Positions 24,355-35,590 of a stretch of DNA of 64,000 nucleotides are shown piece after piece. A model generated the notes under the pieces. That model ran no database searches, was not told the origin of the DNA, and saw only the letters and a list, made by a program, of their open reading frames with translations. This DNA comes from Anaeramoeba flamelloides (lineage: Eukaryota; Metamonada; Anaeramoebidae), in contig JANTQA010000063.1 of NCBI GenBank assembly GCA_027625915.1, forward strand, positions 7,893,501 to 7,957,500. Reading direction: 5' to 3'. Made by a program: the position numbers and the translations under genes. Positions within the stretch are counted from its first letter, which is position 1; the number at the start of each line of letters is the position of its first letter.

Positions 24355-26125
24355 TGATAACATATATTATCCTGATATTCACAATAAAATCGTAATAGTA
24401 TTAAAAAATCGTGATTAGTCCAACTTTATCGCGATACTCAACATTATTGCGAAATTCACATTATCGCGAAAAAATGAAAAATTATTTTTTTGAGAAATCA
24501 CTTTATAAAAAATATCTTGACTTTGACCAAGCCTTGAGACTTTTACAACACTACTCCCCTTTAAAAATGTTTGAAAGTGTTTGTAAGGGCTGTGAATTGT
24601 CTTCATGTGTTTGAAAGTTTTGAAATACAGCTCTCTTTTATAAAGGGAATGAGGTTGTTTATTATTTAAAAATAATTTTTTTAATATTTTTTTTTTTAAC
24701 AAAATATATGTCCCTACGACCCAAAAAACACTAAAAATGGAAAACGGATCAAATACTTTCCATTAATATAATTAAAAAAACTAAATGAAAAAATAAAAAT
24801 AAATAAAGTTTCAATTTAACTTTTTCTTGAAAACATTTTTTTCTAAAATCACTGAATTCACCCTTAAAATTAAGTATATTTTTAGATTCACTATCTTGTT
24901 TTAACTCATTTACTAAAACAAATTCTAAATTATGGGAATTTTCTTTTTACAAAAGGGACTAATTTGGTCTTCAAATATTTTTTTTAGTTTTAAATGGTAA
25001 AATTATAAAAAAATTTCAACTAAAAAGATAAACTCTCTAGAAAACCTTTTTAATTTAATATATTAACTTATTCTTTGATTTCAAACTTTTCTCAACCCTA
25101 ATTTTTCAAAAAAAAATAAAAAAGTGTACAGTAATTTCAAAAAATATTTTCGATATTCAAAAGTTGAGATTGTTTTTATACTAAATAAAATTATCCCAGT
25201 GGTTAATTGAATTAAGGTATAAGGCTAGATTTCGAAAAATATTAATCAGAAAAAAATAGTGCTTAATTTTATTAAGGACATATAATCTCAAACAAATTTT
25301 ATAATCAAACTAATAATTACCCATTTCATCAATACACTTGAATATCAAATAGATTTGTTTTCTTAAAATGGAGTTCTTACTTTCACAATTTTAAATAGCC
25401 AAAAAGAATAAAGGATAATTTTCCTTCTTATTGGTGATCGATCAACAAAAACCTCCAAACTCTATTTGTGTTTTCTGTCCAATACAAAGATTCTCAAAGA
25501 AGAAGAAGAAGAAGACAACAAATTTATAAAAATTCGTAATAATTGGTGATCATCTGGCAAGGATGTTGTGAAAGTCTTTGAAAAGTTATCCAACTCCTTT
25601 TAGCTTTCTGAGAACATTGGAAATTTTTTAGGCCAAGAAAACACTCTTTATAGAACAGATAAAGTGTTGGTTGTTTTATAAGTTCTTTTATTCAAGGCAA
25701 TTTCCCTCACCACAATTAACTGAGATAATATTTATTTATCTTTAGTTTATTATTCATGTTGACATAAAAGGATCGATAGGTTTGTCAACCAAAGAAAATA
25801 AAAACACAACAAAACTCCATGATCTGATCCTTGATTGGATCAAGTATCTTTTTTTTTTGTTTTTTGAAAAGAATAACTTTTTAAGCACCTAATCAATTTT
25901 TTGTCAAAATATTTCTCAATTACCCCAAAAACCCATCAACTATTATATCGCGATTACTATTTAATCCAAATATTTTAGATATTTATCACATTTTTATCAT
26001 AATTATTGGTTTTTTTTCGAATATTGCGATTTGTTATATTATCGAGATTATATCGAATAAAGCGATTTTCTAAAATATTGTGATTTGATAGAAATTATCC
26101 CGATTTTTGTAACTTTATGCTGAAT
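24355..26125 (-). mobile_element. Non-autonomous DNA-transposon relic with ATCGCGAT subterminal repeats, copy B
   Basis: This is the reverse-oriented partner of 12,210-13,370. Its left end (24,360-24,640) corresponds to the right end of copy A, and its right end (about 25,925-26,110) to the left end. It is some 600 bases longer than copy A, with unmatched sequence at roughly 24,700-25,400, either an insertion here or a deletion in copy A. The 95-codon minus-strand frame within it (24,415-24,702) is not thought to be a gene. Confidence 0.6.
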
Positions 26126-26477
26126 TAAACATCATATCATCAAAACCTCTAATAAAAACCATCACCTTTTGAAGGAACGTGAAAAGCAAAAAGAAAAATA
26201 CACATTATTTTCTCACCTTAAAAAACCCCTTATTTCAAACATTTCAATAAATAACTATAACATTAAAAGATCGCATTGTCTATGATCAAAAATCATTTAT
26301 ATTACGTTGATTTGTTAAATGGTCACAATAAAATCTTGACAATCACCTACACAGAATTATGATATTGTCTCTTTTTTTTTTTGCAGAAGTTCCCGTTGAT
26401 TTTTCTTCAATTATATTTCCTTACAACGTTATAAGAGGAAATTTTCTTCTTGATTTGATTTTTGAATACAATATTCA

Positions 26478-26849
26478 TTACCAACTACTAACACACTTTA
26501 TATTTTTGAGGTACTTTATTAATACTTTTTTTTGAATTTGAATCATTTCTTTCACAACAGAATTTGTCATATAAAGATAAACGGTGTAGCTTTTGTGGGA
26601 AAAGTTCGGAAGAATTTTGTATATAACAATCTTCCAGAAATTAAATTTACAAAAATTAAGCAGTTTTTGGTACTTTAAAAAAAAAAAATCTTTTGTATTT
26701 AAAGTTAAAAAAAATGATCTTTTTTTTTTCGAAATGGGAATTTTGATCGATTCTTTACAACTTCGTATCATATTTCGTGCCTTTTTCAAGATTTTATTTG
26801 TTTGAAGAATAAATAAAGTAATTTCATTCAAGATTTTCAGTCCTTTCAA
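26478..26849 (-). CDS. Possible small gene or exon, unrecognised
   Basis: A 123-residue frame, longer than most random frames in DNA this rich in A+T. It begins MKGLKILNEITLFILQ and ends with a helical, charged stretch (VVKEMIQIQKKVLIKYL). The middle is Phe/Lys-rich and encoded by homopolymer-like DNA, which argues against a folded protein and could be an unspliced intron. A donor-like GTAATG follows the last codons. I recognise no family, so it may be chance. Confidence 0.2.
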   Translation of the reverse strand: MKGLKILNEITLFILQTNKILKKARNMIRSCKESIKIPISKKKRSFFLTLNTKDFFFLKYQKLLNFCKFNFWKIVIYKILPNFSHKSYTVYLYMTNSVVKEMIQIQKKVLIKYLKNIKCVSSW

Positions 26850-27154
26850 TTTTTACCTTTTAGATCAATTTTTCAACTCATTTCAGCTTAACTCCCAAAC
26901 TGAAAAAAAATAAAAACTCTTCAAAATTCTCAACAATGTGTCAGTGTTTCAAGTTTTAAATTAAAGGGGAATTTTATCAAAAACACGATTTCTTCAATCT
27001 TTCTTTTTCATTTTGTGATTTCAGAGAAACTACTGTAGTTACAATAAAACGTCTTTAAAAATTTTATCGGTGTTTCAAAATAAAATCCGTGTTTTTTTTG
27101 TTATAGAAGACCTATACATCAACCAATCAAAGAAACCAACAATAAACCCTAATT

Positions 27155-27310
27155 AAATGTGGTATTGGTTTCTTAAAGTTCTATTATTTAAAAAGAAATT
27201 CGAAAAATGAAGGGTCAAATTGCAAAATTTATCTCAAAAAATAGAGTAAATTTTTCATAAAATTTTTAAAATCAAAAATACATCAAAAAAACAAAAAAAT
27301 TGAAATTATT
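27155..27310 (+). repeat. Short repeat, partial copy of 15,000-15,175 in reverse
   Basis: The shared core is ATTTATCTCAAAAAATAGAG with flanking similarity over about 150 bases. The AATACGGTAT end seen at the other copy is not present on both sides here, so this copy is truncated or diverged. Confidence 0.4.
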
Positions 27311-28124
27311 ATGTAAAATTTTCAATAAATTGCATTCTTAAATAAAATTTTACTGAAAATAACAAGGTGCTTATTTTCAAAATTGATTTGAACTTAGGAA
27401 TATTATTTTGTAGTTAATTGGATGTTACCTACAAACAAGAAGAAAAAAAGCACGGATTATATTTTCAAGCACAGATTATAGTCGTTGTGTACACATTATT
27501 TTGATCACTGCTGGACAGATAAATTTTTGTATTAAATATATCATTTTTTTCTTCTTAGATCTTACTAACAAAAAATTTTGGAGATTTATCAACCTCTAAA
27601 TACCGATTGAAATACATAATACTTTGAATTTCAATTTGTAAACATAGTCCTTAAAAATAAATTTTGAAAAAAATACAGGATAATTTTTTTGTTTAAAATA
27701 CTAAATTTGAATATGGGAATAAAGCTCAAGTAGAGTGTCTTTAAATAGCCTCTTTAGAAATATTGATTTATTGGATGTATTTGTTTGATTGCGATAATTA
27801 TTATTATTCTAGCTAACCCAGAGAACCAATATAATTATGATTTTTGATTTCTATTTTTTACAAAGATTTTGTTTGAGCTTGAAATCTTTTGTAGTTCTTT
27901 TTTTAATTCCAAGAATTCAACCCCTTTTATTTTAATTTTTGAAATACCATTCTTTGTTTTTGGTTTGTTTGATAAAAATATTTGAAAAAAGAATTTTGAA
28001 AAGAAATAAGAGAAAAAATAGACTATAAAAAAATAAATTGTAATGGTGTGAAAATTTCAAGTTAATAACATGTTTATTATCATTCTTATTAATAAGATAA
28101 AGAAGAAATGAATTTGTTAAAAAT

Positions 28125-28325
28125 ACTGGTATTTGAATTATAAATGGGAGAAATTTTTCACTACATTTTCAATTTCCTTTTTGTAACAAATAGATTTCTC
28201 AAATTTGTACCTACTTCTTTCTTGAGAACTTCTAAATTTAGAATTGAAAATATGGAAATGAAAGTGAAAAATTTTTCCCATTTACAATTTGAATACAGGA
28301 TACTTTGGTCAATTTTTTCTTTTGT
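28125..28325. repeat. TACTGGTATTTGAA hairpin element
   Basis: Left arm about 28,128-28,183 and right arm about 28,245-28,310 are imperfect reverse complements, sharing TAAATGGGA and AAATTTTTCACT. Related hairpins occur at about 6617-6790 and inside the larger TIR elements at about 31,545-31,730 and 46,545-46,735. The family therefore exists both alone and nested. Confidence 0.65.
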
Positions 28326-29352
28326 TTCATTCTTGGTTTCAACAAATTTATTCTGTTTGAGGTGATTCTTCTTGTATGGACTTCAAAAAGAAAATATTTA
28401 TTGAAAATACAAACCCTTTCATGTCTATTTGATTTGTTTACTCTTTGATTAATTTCACTCATTCTGATAAACGCATTTCTAGATCCAAAACCTAATTTCA
28501 CAAAAATCACAAATTTAATCCAAAGAAATGTTCAAAATTGGAAAATTTAAAGATTCCACTCTTCGTTTCTGCAGTTTGAATGTCTTTTCACAAACAGTGA
28601 AGCCAAGGGTTATTTTTATTACAAAGTTTCAATTGCTATTTCACCAAAAAAAATCTATTTTTCAGTAAGCTTTTCCATTTTAAAATTTTCAAAAAAGGGA
28701 AAATTCTTCGACACCAAAACAAGGCTGTAAAAAAAGATTAGAAAAAAAGTTACAATTGAACAACACAAGATCTTTTTGAAACAAAGGTTTTTTTAATTTG
28801 TCCAATAACACCACAGCAACTATTGATTCTTTTTTATTGATAAAAATTTTTTCCCAATTATTAAACGAATACTTGTAGTTGATTAGAAACATGTGACCTG
28901 AACATTTATACACAAGATTCAAAACAAGACCCTTTCGTAATCAGCACACCAACAAATGTAAATAGACTTCACACCGAAATATTTGGAAATAAATTCTCCT
29001 TTGTAGTTAAATTAAGAAATTAATAGAGCGGAAAAATTGACTCTTTTAATTCGTAATAATAAATTTCACAACTGTTCTTTCAAATAACCAAGTGACAACA
29101 AGCATTGTATTTAAGTCATACAAATCGTTCAAACAATTCATAAATTCGACTTATTGAAAAAAATCTTTTTTTAACTTTCCTTTTCCAGAAAATAAATTTT
29201 CAATTTGAGTAAAACCTTTCATTTTTTATAATTGTGTTCCAAATTCTGTTTTCTCTCTTTTTCCAACAAATCCAATTTTCAATCAAAAGCATACCTTTAA
29301 CATTTTCCAATTTTGTGAGTAGATTTTTCAAGTTTAAAAAAGATTTTTTTAA

Positions 29353-32300
29353 ATGGGAAATTGTTTTACCAACAAAAAAGATAAAAATGAAATTATCAAA
29401 CGTGAACAGCTCATAGATCAGATGCTGATTGAGGACAACACAAAAGAACAAAATGAATTTAAACTTCTTTTATTGGGTAAACAGTTTACAAGCTTCTTTT
29501 GTCTTTTTTATCTTTATATTTGATTTATTTTTTTTTTTTTTGATTTTCCTAAAACCTTTTTTTTTTTTTTTTTTTTTTTTTGTGGATCTGAAAAAAATAA
29601 ATAAACAAAAAACGAAAAAACCTAAAAACAAAAACTAACAACTTTATTTTTGATAATTCTCCAAATGTGTTATCTCCTTGTTTCTTTACCACTTCAGGCC
29701 CCGGAGAGAGCGGCAAATCAACAATTCTCCAACAAATCCAGATCATCCACCAAAATGGTTTCAAATTAATAAAGAAACGATTGCAATTACGGGACACAAT
29801 TCTTCAAAATTTGCTTCATTCTATCACGTCTTTAATCCACGCGTCTGATCATTTTAATGTTGACATTGAACCAGAAAATCAAGTCCTTGTCGAAGAAATT
29901 GTAAATTTATCGCCTAATTTCACCGAAATAACAAAGGAGCATTGCTGTATGATTCAACAACTTTGGAAAGACAAAGGCATTCAGCAAACTTATAAAATGC
30001 GCCACAAGTTTCACTTGTTTGATTGTGCCAAATTGTAAGTTTTTCCCTTTTTGTTTTGGCTTTACCAAGTCACTTTGCTTGAATTATCTTTTTAGGTGTA
30101 AAGATGTTTGAAAAAAGTGTTGAACAAAACTCTTTGATCAAGTGCCACTTGAACTGCTTAAAACTGGCGAATTGCAGTGTTTGAAGTTCCACTTCGTATG
30201 CATTGAGTTCGCCCTTTGAGAAAACAGCAATAACCGTTTTTTTAAAAAAGTTGAGTGTTAAAGTTCTTAAAAAGTTTCTTTCAACAGACTTGAAATTGTT
30301 CAAAAAATAACAAGAGTGATCTTTTTTCACACTCTATTATTAACAAATTCCAAAAGAAATGCCTGATAAAGGGGTATTTCGCAAAATTAAATTTTGAACA
30401 TTTCTTTTTTGTTTGTGATTTTTAAAATCTCTGAAAGAAAATGAAACTCAGAGTTTGTAGGGCGAAAGGGGTGAAAAGTTTGAACATTCAAGAGATGTGA
30501 GAAATGAAAAAAAAAAAAAAAAAAAAAAAAAAGCGAAAAATAAACGAAGATTTTTTTTTTTCAGAAACGACACAACACACAACCCCAAAAATAAAAAATT
30601 AAAAATTTCCAAATTGATAACTTATTTGATTACACCTTCCATCTTCCATCTTCAGTCTTCCGTGTTTCAATTTTTCATAATGCTAAACCAGTAAAAAGCA
30701 TTTGGCTCATCTGTCTTCAATTCTACTAAATGAATCTGAAAAAATGAAATTTCTCAGTTACATTGTTGATCTACTTTTTCTTTTTCTTTTTCTTTTTCTT
30801 TTTCTCAATAAAAACTTAAAAAAAGTGAGACTTTCAAATTAAATTTGAAACCGATCAAACAATAAACCCTCGAATTGTACAACCTTGTATTTAGTAAAAT
30901 TTAGAAAAAAAGGGTATTTTCGAATCGAATTTGTACAAATAAAAAACTTCAAATTGCAACACCAAGCCTGAATATGAGCAAATTTAAAAAAAAATACCAA
31001 GGTTAAATTTTAATTAAAAGCAATCTGGTTTGTGTTTCATAGATCCACTAATTCTTTGAAGAAATCGCCTGATCGATTTGAATGCTTTTGAATTTTTTAA
31101 AAATCGGAATGAATAGGAATTGGAATAAAATACCTCTCGATTTATTTTGTGGGACCGATTCTTGGATGAATTGGCCAGATTTGTTCTCAGTTCAACAAGA
31201 CATCTAATCCAAATTAGGGATCTGGGAAGAGCAGTAGAGTACCCTTCGGTTTTCAATATTGATAAATTCCAATAAATTTAATAAAATTTTTAATTCAATT
31301 TCCATTTTTGTAATCTAAACTCTGTTTCAGTCAAAGGGGCCCAACGTTTTTTTCAAATATCAATTATTTTATATAATTGACCTTTGAAGAACAAATAAGA
31401 AATAAAGAGAATAATACACCTCAAAGAAATGTTGATACATGTCTGAAAGAAAACTAATTAATCAATAGCTTTTCTTAAAAATTGAAAAACTCAAATTCTT
31501 AGGGCCCTATTGAGAAAAACAAGGATGTTTGTTTTGAACTTCTACTGGTATTTGAATAATAAATAGGAAACATTTTTCACTTCATTTTCCATACTTTTCT
31601 TTTAGAAATTAAGCCCCCCAAACAAAGTTTGTTGGTATTTGTGGTCTCTATTTGAAAAAGGAAATGAAAATGAAGTGAAAATTTTTCACTTTTATTAAAC
31701 AAATATCAAGATCAAAGATCAAATTGAATTGCAATAGAAAACAATATGATTTCTCAACAATCTTTACATGGTTTCAATGACATTAGAATAACACGTTTTT
31801 ACCAAGTGACTATTGATCTTGCAATAAAAAATTTTTTGCAAATGAATGACATTTTAAAAAAAAAATTGAAAAAAAAAAAACAAAAATGTGTAGAAATGTG
31901 AAAAAATGATTTCAATTTTGAAAATTTCCAAAATAAAATTTTTCTTCTAATATCTATGCAAACCCTTTAAACACGTGTATTATAACATTACAACTGGGCC
32001 CCTTTGACTGAAAAATACTTTATAATCTCAACTTTTAAAACAACACAGGAGAAAGAATCTTTTGAAGTCAAACCAATTTTTCAAAGTTTTATAAAATTAA
32101 ACTAATAAAATACTTTACTTAAAGATTAAGTAAACAAAATTTCTAAAAATGGAAAATGAAGTAAAAATTTTCTGATATTTTTTTGAATTTATCAGTATAT
32201 TCAAAAGAATTGATTAAAAATCAAATCTTTTCCTAAATTCTTTTACATTTTTAAAAACCTAAATGCAGTGTCCGTCAAGTGCCTTAGAGTGCCGTAGAAT

Positions 32301-34125
32301 GCCTAGTTTTTTCCATAATTCAAAGGAATAGAGTAAAATCTTTGATTTTTACTCAATTCTTTTGAATTCGGGAAAAGCTAACGGCGGTTTTTTTTAATTT
32401 CAGAAATTAAATGGAATTTTTTTTGAATTTACTTTTAATTTTAAAGTTAAAAAAACCTAATGGTGCTTTTCTTGAGGTTTTCTGTTTCATATGTTAAGTG
32501 TTCTAGGTTTTTTTGAGTTTTACTATTTTATTTGTGAAGTGTTCTAGGTTTTTTTGAGGTTTTCTATTTTATTTCGAAAATCTATTGATTTTCTATTTAA
32601 ATAGAAAACTCAAAAAAACCTAACGAAAATCTATTGATTTTCCAAATAAACAGAAAACCCAAGAAAAGCTAACGGTGGTTTTTCAGAATTCAAAAGAATT
32701 GAGAAAAATCAAAGATTTTGCTCTATTCTTTTGGGTTCTGGAAAACCTAACGGCGAACATGTGAACTTTTAATACTCACCACTTAATGAAAAAAAAAAAA
32801 ATATCAATTTTACGTTTTCCTGAAAATTGCTTAACAATAACTCATTGACTTTCAGATAAAGTAGTAAAAAATTTTAAAACATACTTCCAGTTTGGTAAAA
32901 ATTTAAAATCTGAAAAAGTTAATGAAAATTTTCTTGATCAATTCTGAATGGACACAGAACGTAAAGAAAAAAAAATCTTGATCAAGACTCTTTATTTCAT
33001 GAATTCAAATTTGTTTTTAAAAACTTGAAATAAAGATAATATCAAAAAAAAGGTACGTCAATTATCCTTCAGGCAAATTTTATAATAAAAACTTTTCAAC
33101 TTTTAAAAAATTAGTTTTTATTAAAAAGCTATTTTCAAAAACATTAAAAAGATCATGAAATGAAAAAAGGATTCGTAACACATTCTGATCTTTAAAAATA
33201 TTGAAAAGTTTATCAATTCTTTTAAAAATTATAAAATAGTATTCAACATTTTTTCCTTAGTAATTTTGAAAATCACAAAAATCACAGAAACTACTTTTTC
33301 AGGATGATAAATTTCAAACTTTGAAACCATACCCAACAAGGATCTAACTCTTGATAAATTAAATTAAATTTCCAATTTGAAGCCAAACTCTGAAAAGGAA
33401 TTTACTCAAAAACAAAGTCTGTTAAGTGTCAAAAACAACAGATATTTTTGATTTCAAATTAGAAAAAAAATATTTACTAATAATTTTGAAATTTATTTAT
33501 TTTTTTAAAAAAAAACAATAGCTTTCTTGATGACGCCGAACGAATTTTAGATCCAGACTATATCCCAACTGTTAATGATATATTAAAAAGTAGATCGAGA
33601 ACAACCGGTATTTTAGATATACCGTTTTCCTATGATTCGCTTAATTTTCGAATTTGGGATGTTGGCGGGCAAAGAAATGAAAGAAGAAAATGGATCCATT
33701 GCTTTGAACGCGTATCTGTACTTTTGTTTGTTGTTTCGTTGAGCGAATATGATCAAAATTTGTTTGAAGATGGGGAAGTGAGAAGAATGCAAGAATCATT
33801 ATTGCTTTTTGATGAGATTTGCAATTCAAGATGGTTTTCTGAAACGAACATGGTTTTATTTTTAAATAAAGACGATCTCTTTCGAAAAAAAATTAAAAAA
33901 AAAGATTTAACTTGTTGTTTTAAAGATTATGAAGGGGGGTGCGATTATGATAAGGCGCTTCAATACATTAAAGAAACTTTTTTAAATCTTAATAAAAATC
34001 CAGAAAATAAAAAAATTTTCACTTTCACAACGTGTGCCACAAATACTGAAAATATCGATAATGTATTCAAAGCAGTAAAGGAAAATATTTTATCTACCCA
34101 TATAAAAGATATTGCAAATAACTAA
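29353..34125 (+). CDS. Heterotrimeric G-protein alpha subunit
   Basis: Three exons, 29353-29476, 29698-30034 and 33522-34125, give 354 residues, exactly the length of mammalian G-alpha-i. The junctions are GT-AG and in phase. All guanine-nucleotide motifs are present: P-loop GPGESGKST (42-50), switch I R178 in SRTTGI, DVGGQ with Q204 in switch II, NKDD (269-272) and TCAT. Numbering coincides with G-alpha-i. The N-terminus MGNCFT offers Gly2 for myristoylation and Cys4 for palmitoylation, so the protein should sit on the inner face of the plasma membrane. With GTP-binding and catalytic residues intact it should be active, coupling 7TM receptors through a beta-gamma dimer. The residue four from the C-terminus, where animal Gi has Cys, is Ile here. 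Intron 1 is 221 bases; intron 2 is 3.5 kb and filled with repeats. Confidence 0.95.
31318..32020. mobile_element. TIR element with TTTCAGTCAAAGGGGCCCA ends, copy 1
   Basis: The 19-base words at 31,325-31,343 and 31,995-32,013 are perfect reverse complements. The element is about 0.7 kb with no open frame. Its middle (31,545-31,730) is a hairpin of the TACTGGTATTT family. A second full-length copy lies at 46,322-47,034. TATAAA-like flanks and a TA-rich target at the second copy suggest TA insertion, as in Tc1/mariner-type elements, but without a transposase this is a guess. Confidence 0.8.
32255..32765 (+). repeat. AACCTA/AACGG palindromic block, copy 2 (in G-alpha intron 2)
   Basis: It contains inverted pairs built on GAATAGAGTAAAATC / ATTTTTACTCAATTC, CTAACGGCGG, and repeated CTAGGTTTTTTTGAG units with their reverse complements. 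The left edge, about 32,268-32,305, has the word series GTCCGTCAAGTGCC, TTAGAGTGCC and GAATGCCTAG. Reverse-complement forms of these occur at the edges of the 52.6 and 58.3 kb copies, so this copy is inverted relative to them. I see no LINE remnant beside it. Confidence 0.65.
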
Positions 34126-35214
34126 ATTAGATTTTATATCCTTTTTATTTTTCACTTTAATTTATCATTATCATTATTATTTTCTTTTTTCTTTATTATT
34201 ATTATTTTATAATTTTTTTCATTTTTAGAATAAAATTTTATTTAAACCTAAATATTTTTTTTCAACTTATTAAAAAAAAATAATGATTGACCTTTCACAA
34301 ACAAACAAAATAATTTGAACTCAAAATTATATAATCACAGTATTCAACAAATTATTACTGAGTGACCAAAGCAAATATTTCGTAGATCAAAAAGATCTGA
34401 AAATTTTCTCGAATAAGATACTCTTTATTTCTTAAATGTGCTGTTTAGAGATTTAATAATTACTATTTTGAATAATTATTCGCAGACTAATAAATAATAC
34501 GTGTAATATTGGAATTGGAGATTTTGAGTTCATTAATATAGCATGAAAAAAATACAATTTATCTTTCGATTAGATTGAATAATCAGAGTTAGCATTTTCT
34601 TTTTTTTTAGAAAAAAAAAACTCAAAAATAATTCTTTTTTTTTGATTCAAACGAATCAAATAATTCTTTTAAATTTCAACGAGTAGTCTCAATTTATTTC
34701 TTGTTTAAATTTGGTTTTTCATAGAATCACATTATTCTCAAAATTTAAAATTTAATTTTTTAAAATTTTTTTGAGCGAATCAATTTTGGTATTTCTCAAA
34801 AAAATAAATATTTGGGGTTTTTAATTCTTAAAATTTTAGTTTTGATCATCTTTTCATATTTCTTGATGTTTTTAAGGTTATTTCCAGATAAGAAAAATAT
34901 TATATATTGAAATGGAATCAAAAGAATCTTTTTGTTTTTTTAATAGAGTTTTGTAACTATATAAAAATACTTTTTGTGATTGCTGGGAACCAGAAGTAAA
35001 TAATTTTTGATATTTTAAAAATTTATTCTTAAAAGAAGAACTTTAACAATAGAAAATGCTTGATAAAAACTAATTTCATGGGATACATTGCACTTTTATG
35101 ATTCCAAATTTTAAATGTTTGTGATTCTAAAAAAATTCCAAAAATGGTATCATTTTGGAAACTATGGAAATAATTTTTATATATTTAATTATTAATTTTT
35201 GCAGAATCAAAATT

Positions 35215-35590
35215 ATTTTACTGGTGTGTGTCTTAAGGGTTTTCAGAATATAAAACGATTCAGTAAAATTATTTATCATACTCCACCTTTTATGAATTCA
35301 GAAAAACCACCATTAGCTTTTCTCTATTTTAGAAATTATAAAACAATTCCCCGTTACCTTTTTCTTGGGTTTTCTGTATATTCGAAAAATATAATAGATT
35401 TTCATTAGGTTTTTTTGAGTTTTCTATTTATTTAGAAAATCAATAGATTTTCGTTAGTTTCTTATTGATTTTCTAAATAAATAGAAAACTCAAAAAAGCC
35501 TAAGGAAAATCAATAGATTTTCCAAATAAAATAGAAAACCTCAAAAAAAACCTAGAGCACTTCACAAATAAAAGAGAAAACCCCATCATT
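35215..35590 (-). repeat. AACCTA/AACGG palindromic block, copy 3
   Basis: It has the same modules as the other copies: TTCAGAATATAAAACGATTCAG, TAGAAAATCAATAGATTTTCG in both orientations, and CCTAGAGCACTTCACAAATAA. It is followed at about 35,605-35,680 by TTATTGATATTATTATTATA...AATAATTTTTAAATATTCTTGA, which also follows copy 5 at 58.3 kb, where LINE coding sequence begins. This copy therefore probably marks the 3' end of a severely truncated LINE on the minus strand. Confidence 0.6.

Larger units (their letters stand above)
23321..29352. other. Gene-poor region between the BLOC1S1-like and G-alpha genes
   Basis: It contains the reverse copy of the ATCGCGAT-ended transposon relic (about 24,360-26,120), the partial repeat at 27,155-27,310 and a hairpin element (about 28,125-28,325). 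A weak minus-strand frame lies at 26,478-26,849. Minus-strand frames at 28,238-28,510 and 28,689-28,922 have a slightly more balanced composition than background, but I could not link them to each other or to a known family. Confidence 0.4.
30035..33521 (+). other. G-alpha intron 2 (3.49 kb), repeat-filled
   Basis: It starts GTAAGT and ends AATAG, with phase 2 on both sides. Contents are a poly-A tract near 30,503-30,531, a TTTTTC array (30,776-30,806), a TIR element (about 31,318-32,020) with a nested hairpin, and a palindromic block copy (about 32,255-32,765). Two minus-strand frames (30,070-30,330 and 31,014-31,256) have fairly balanced composition and are discussed under findings. Confidence 0.85.

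Noticed and set aside
24411-24702. Frames of 67 and 95 codons on opposite strands
   Set aside because: They lie within the end of the ATCGCGAT-ended repeat, and the other copy of that repeat does not keep them open.
29353-29697. Treating the G-alpha start as an in-exon Met near 29,667
   Set aside because: That start would lose the myristoylation site and the strand before the P-loop. The upstream exon supplies both in the correct phase.
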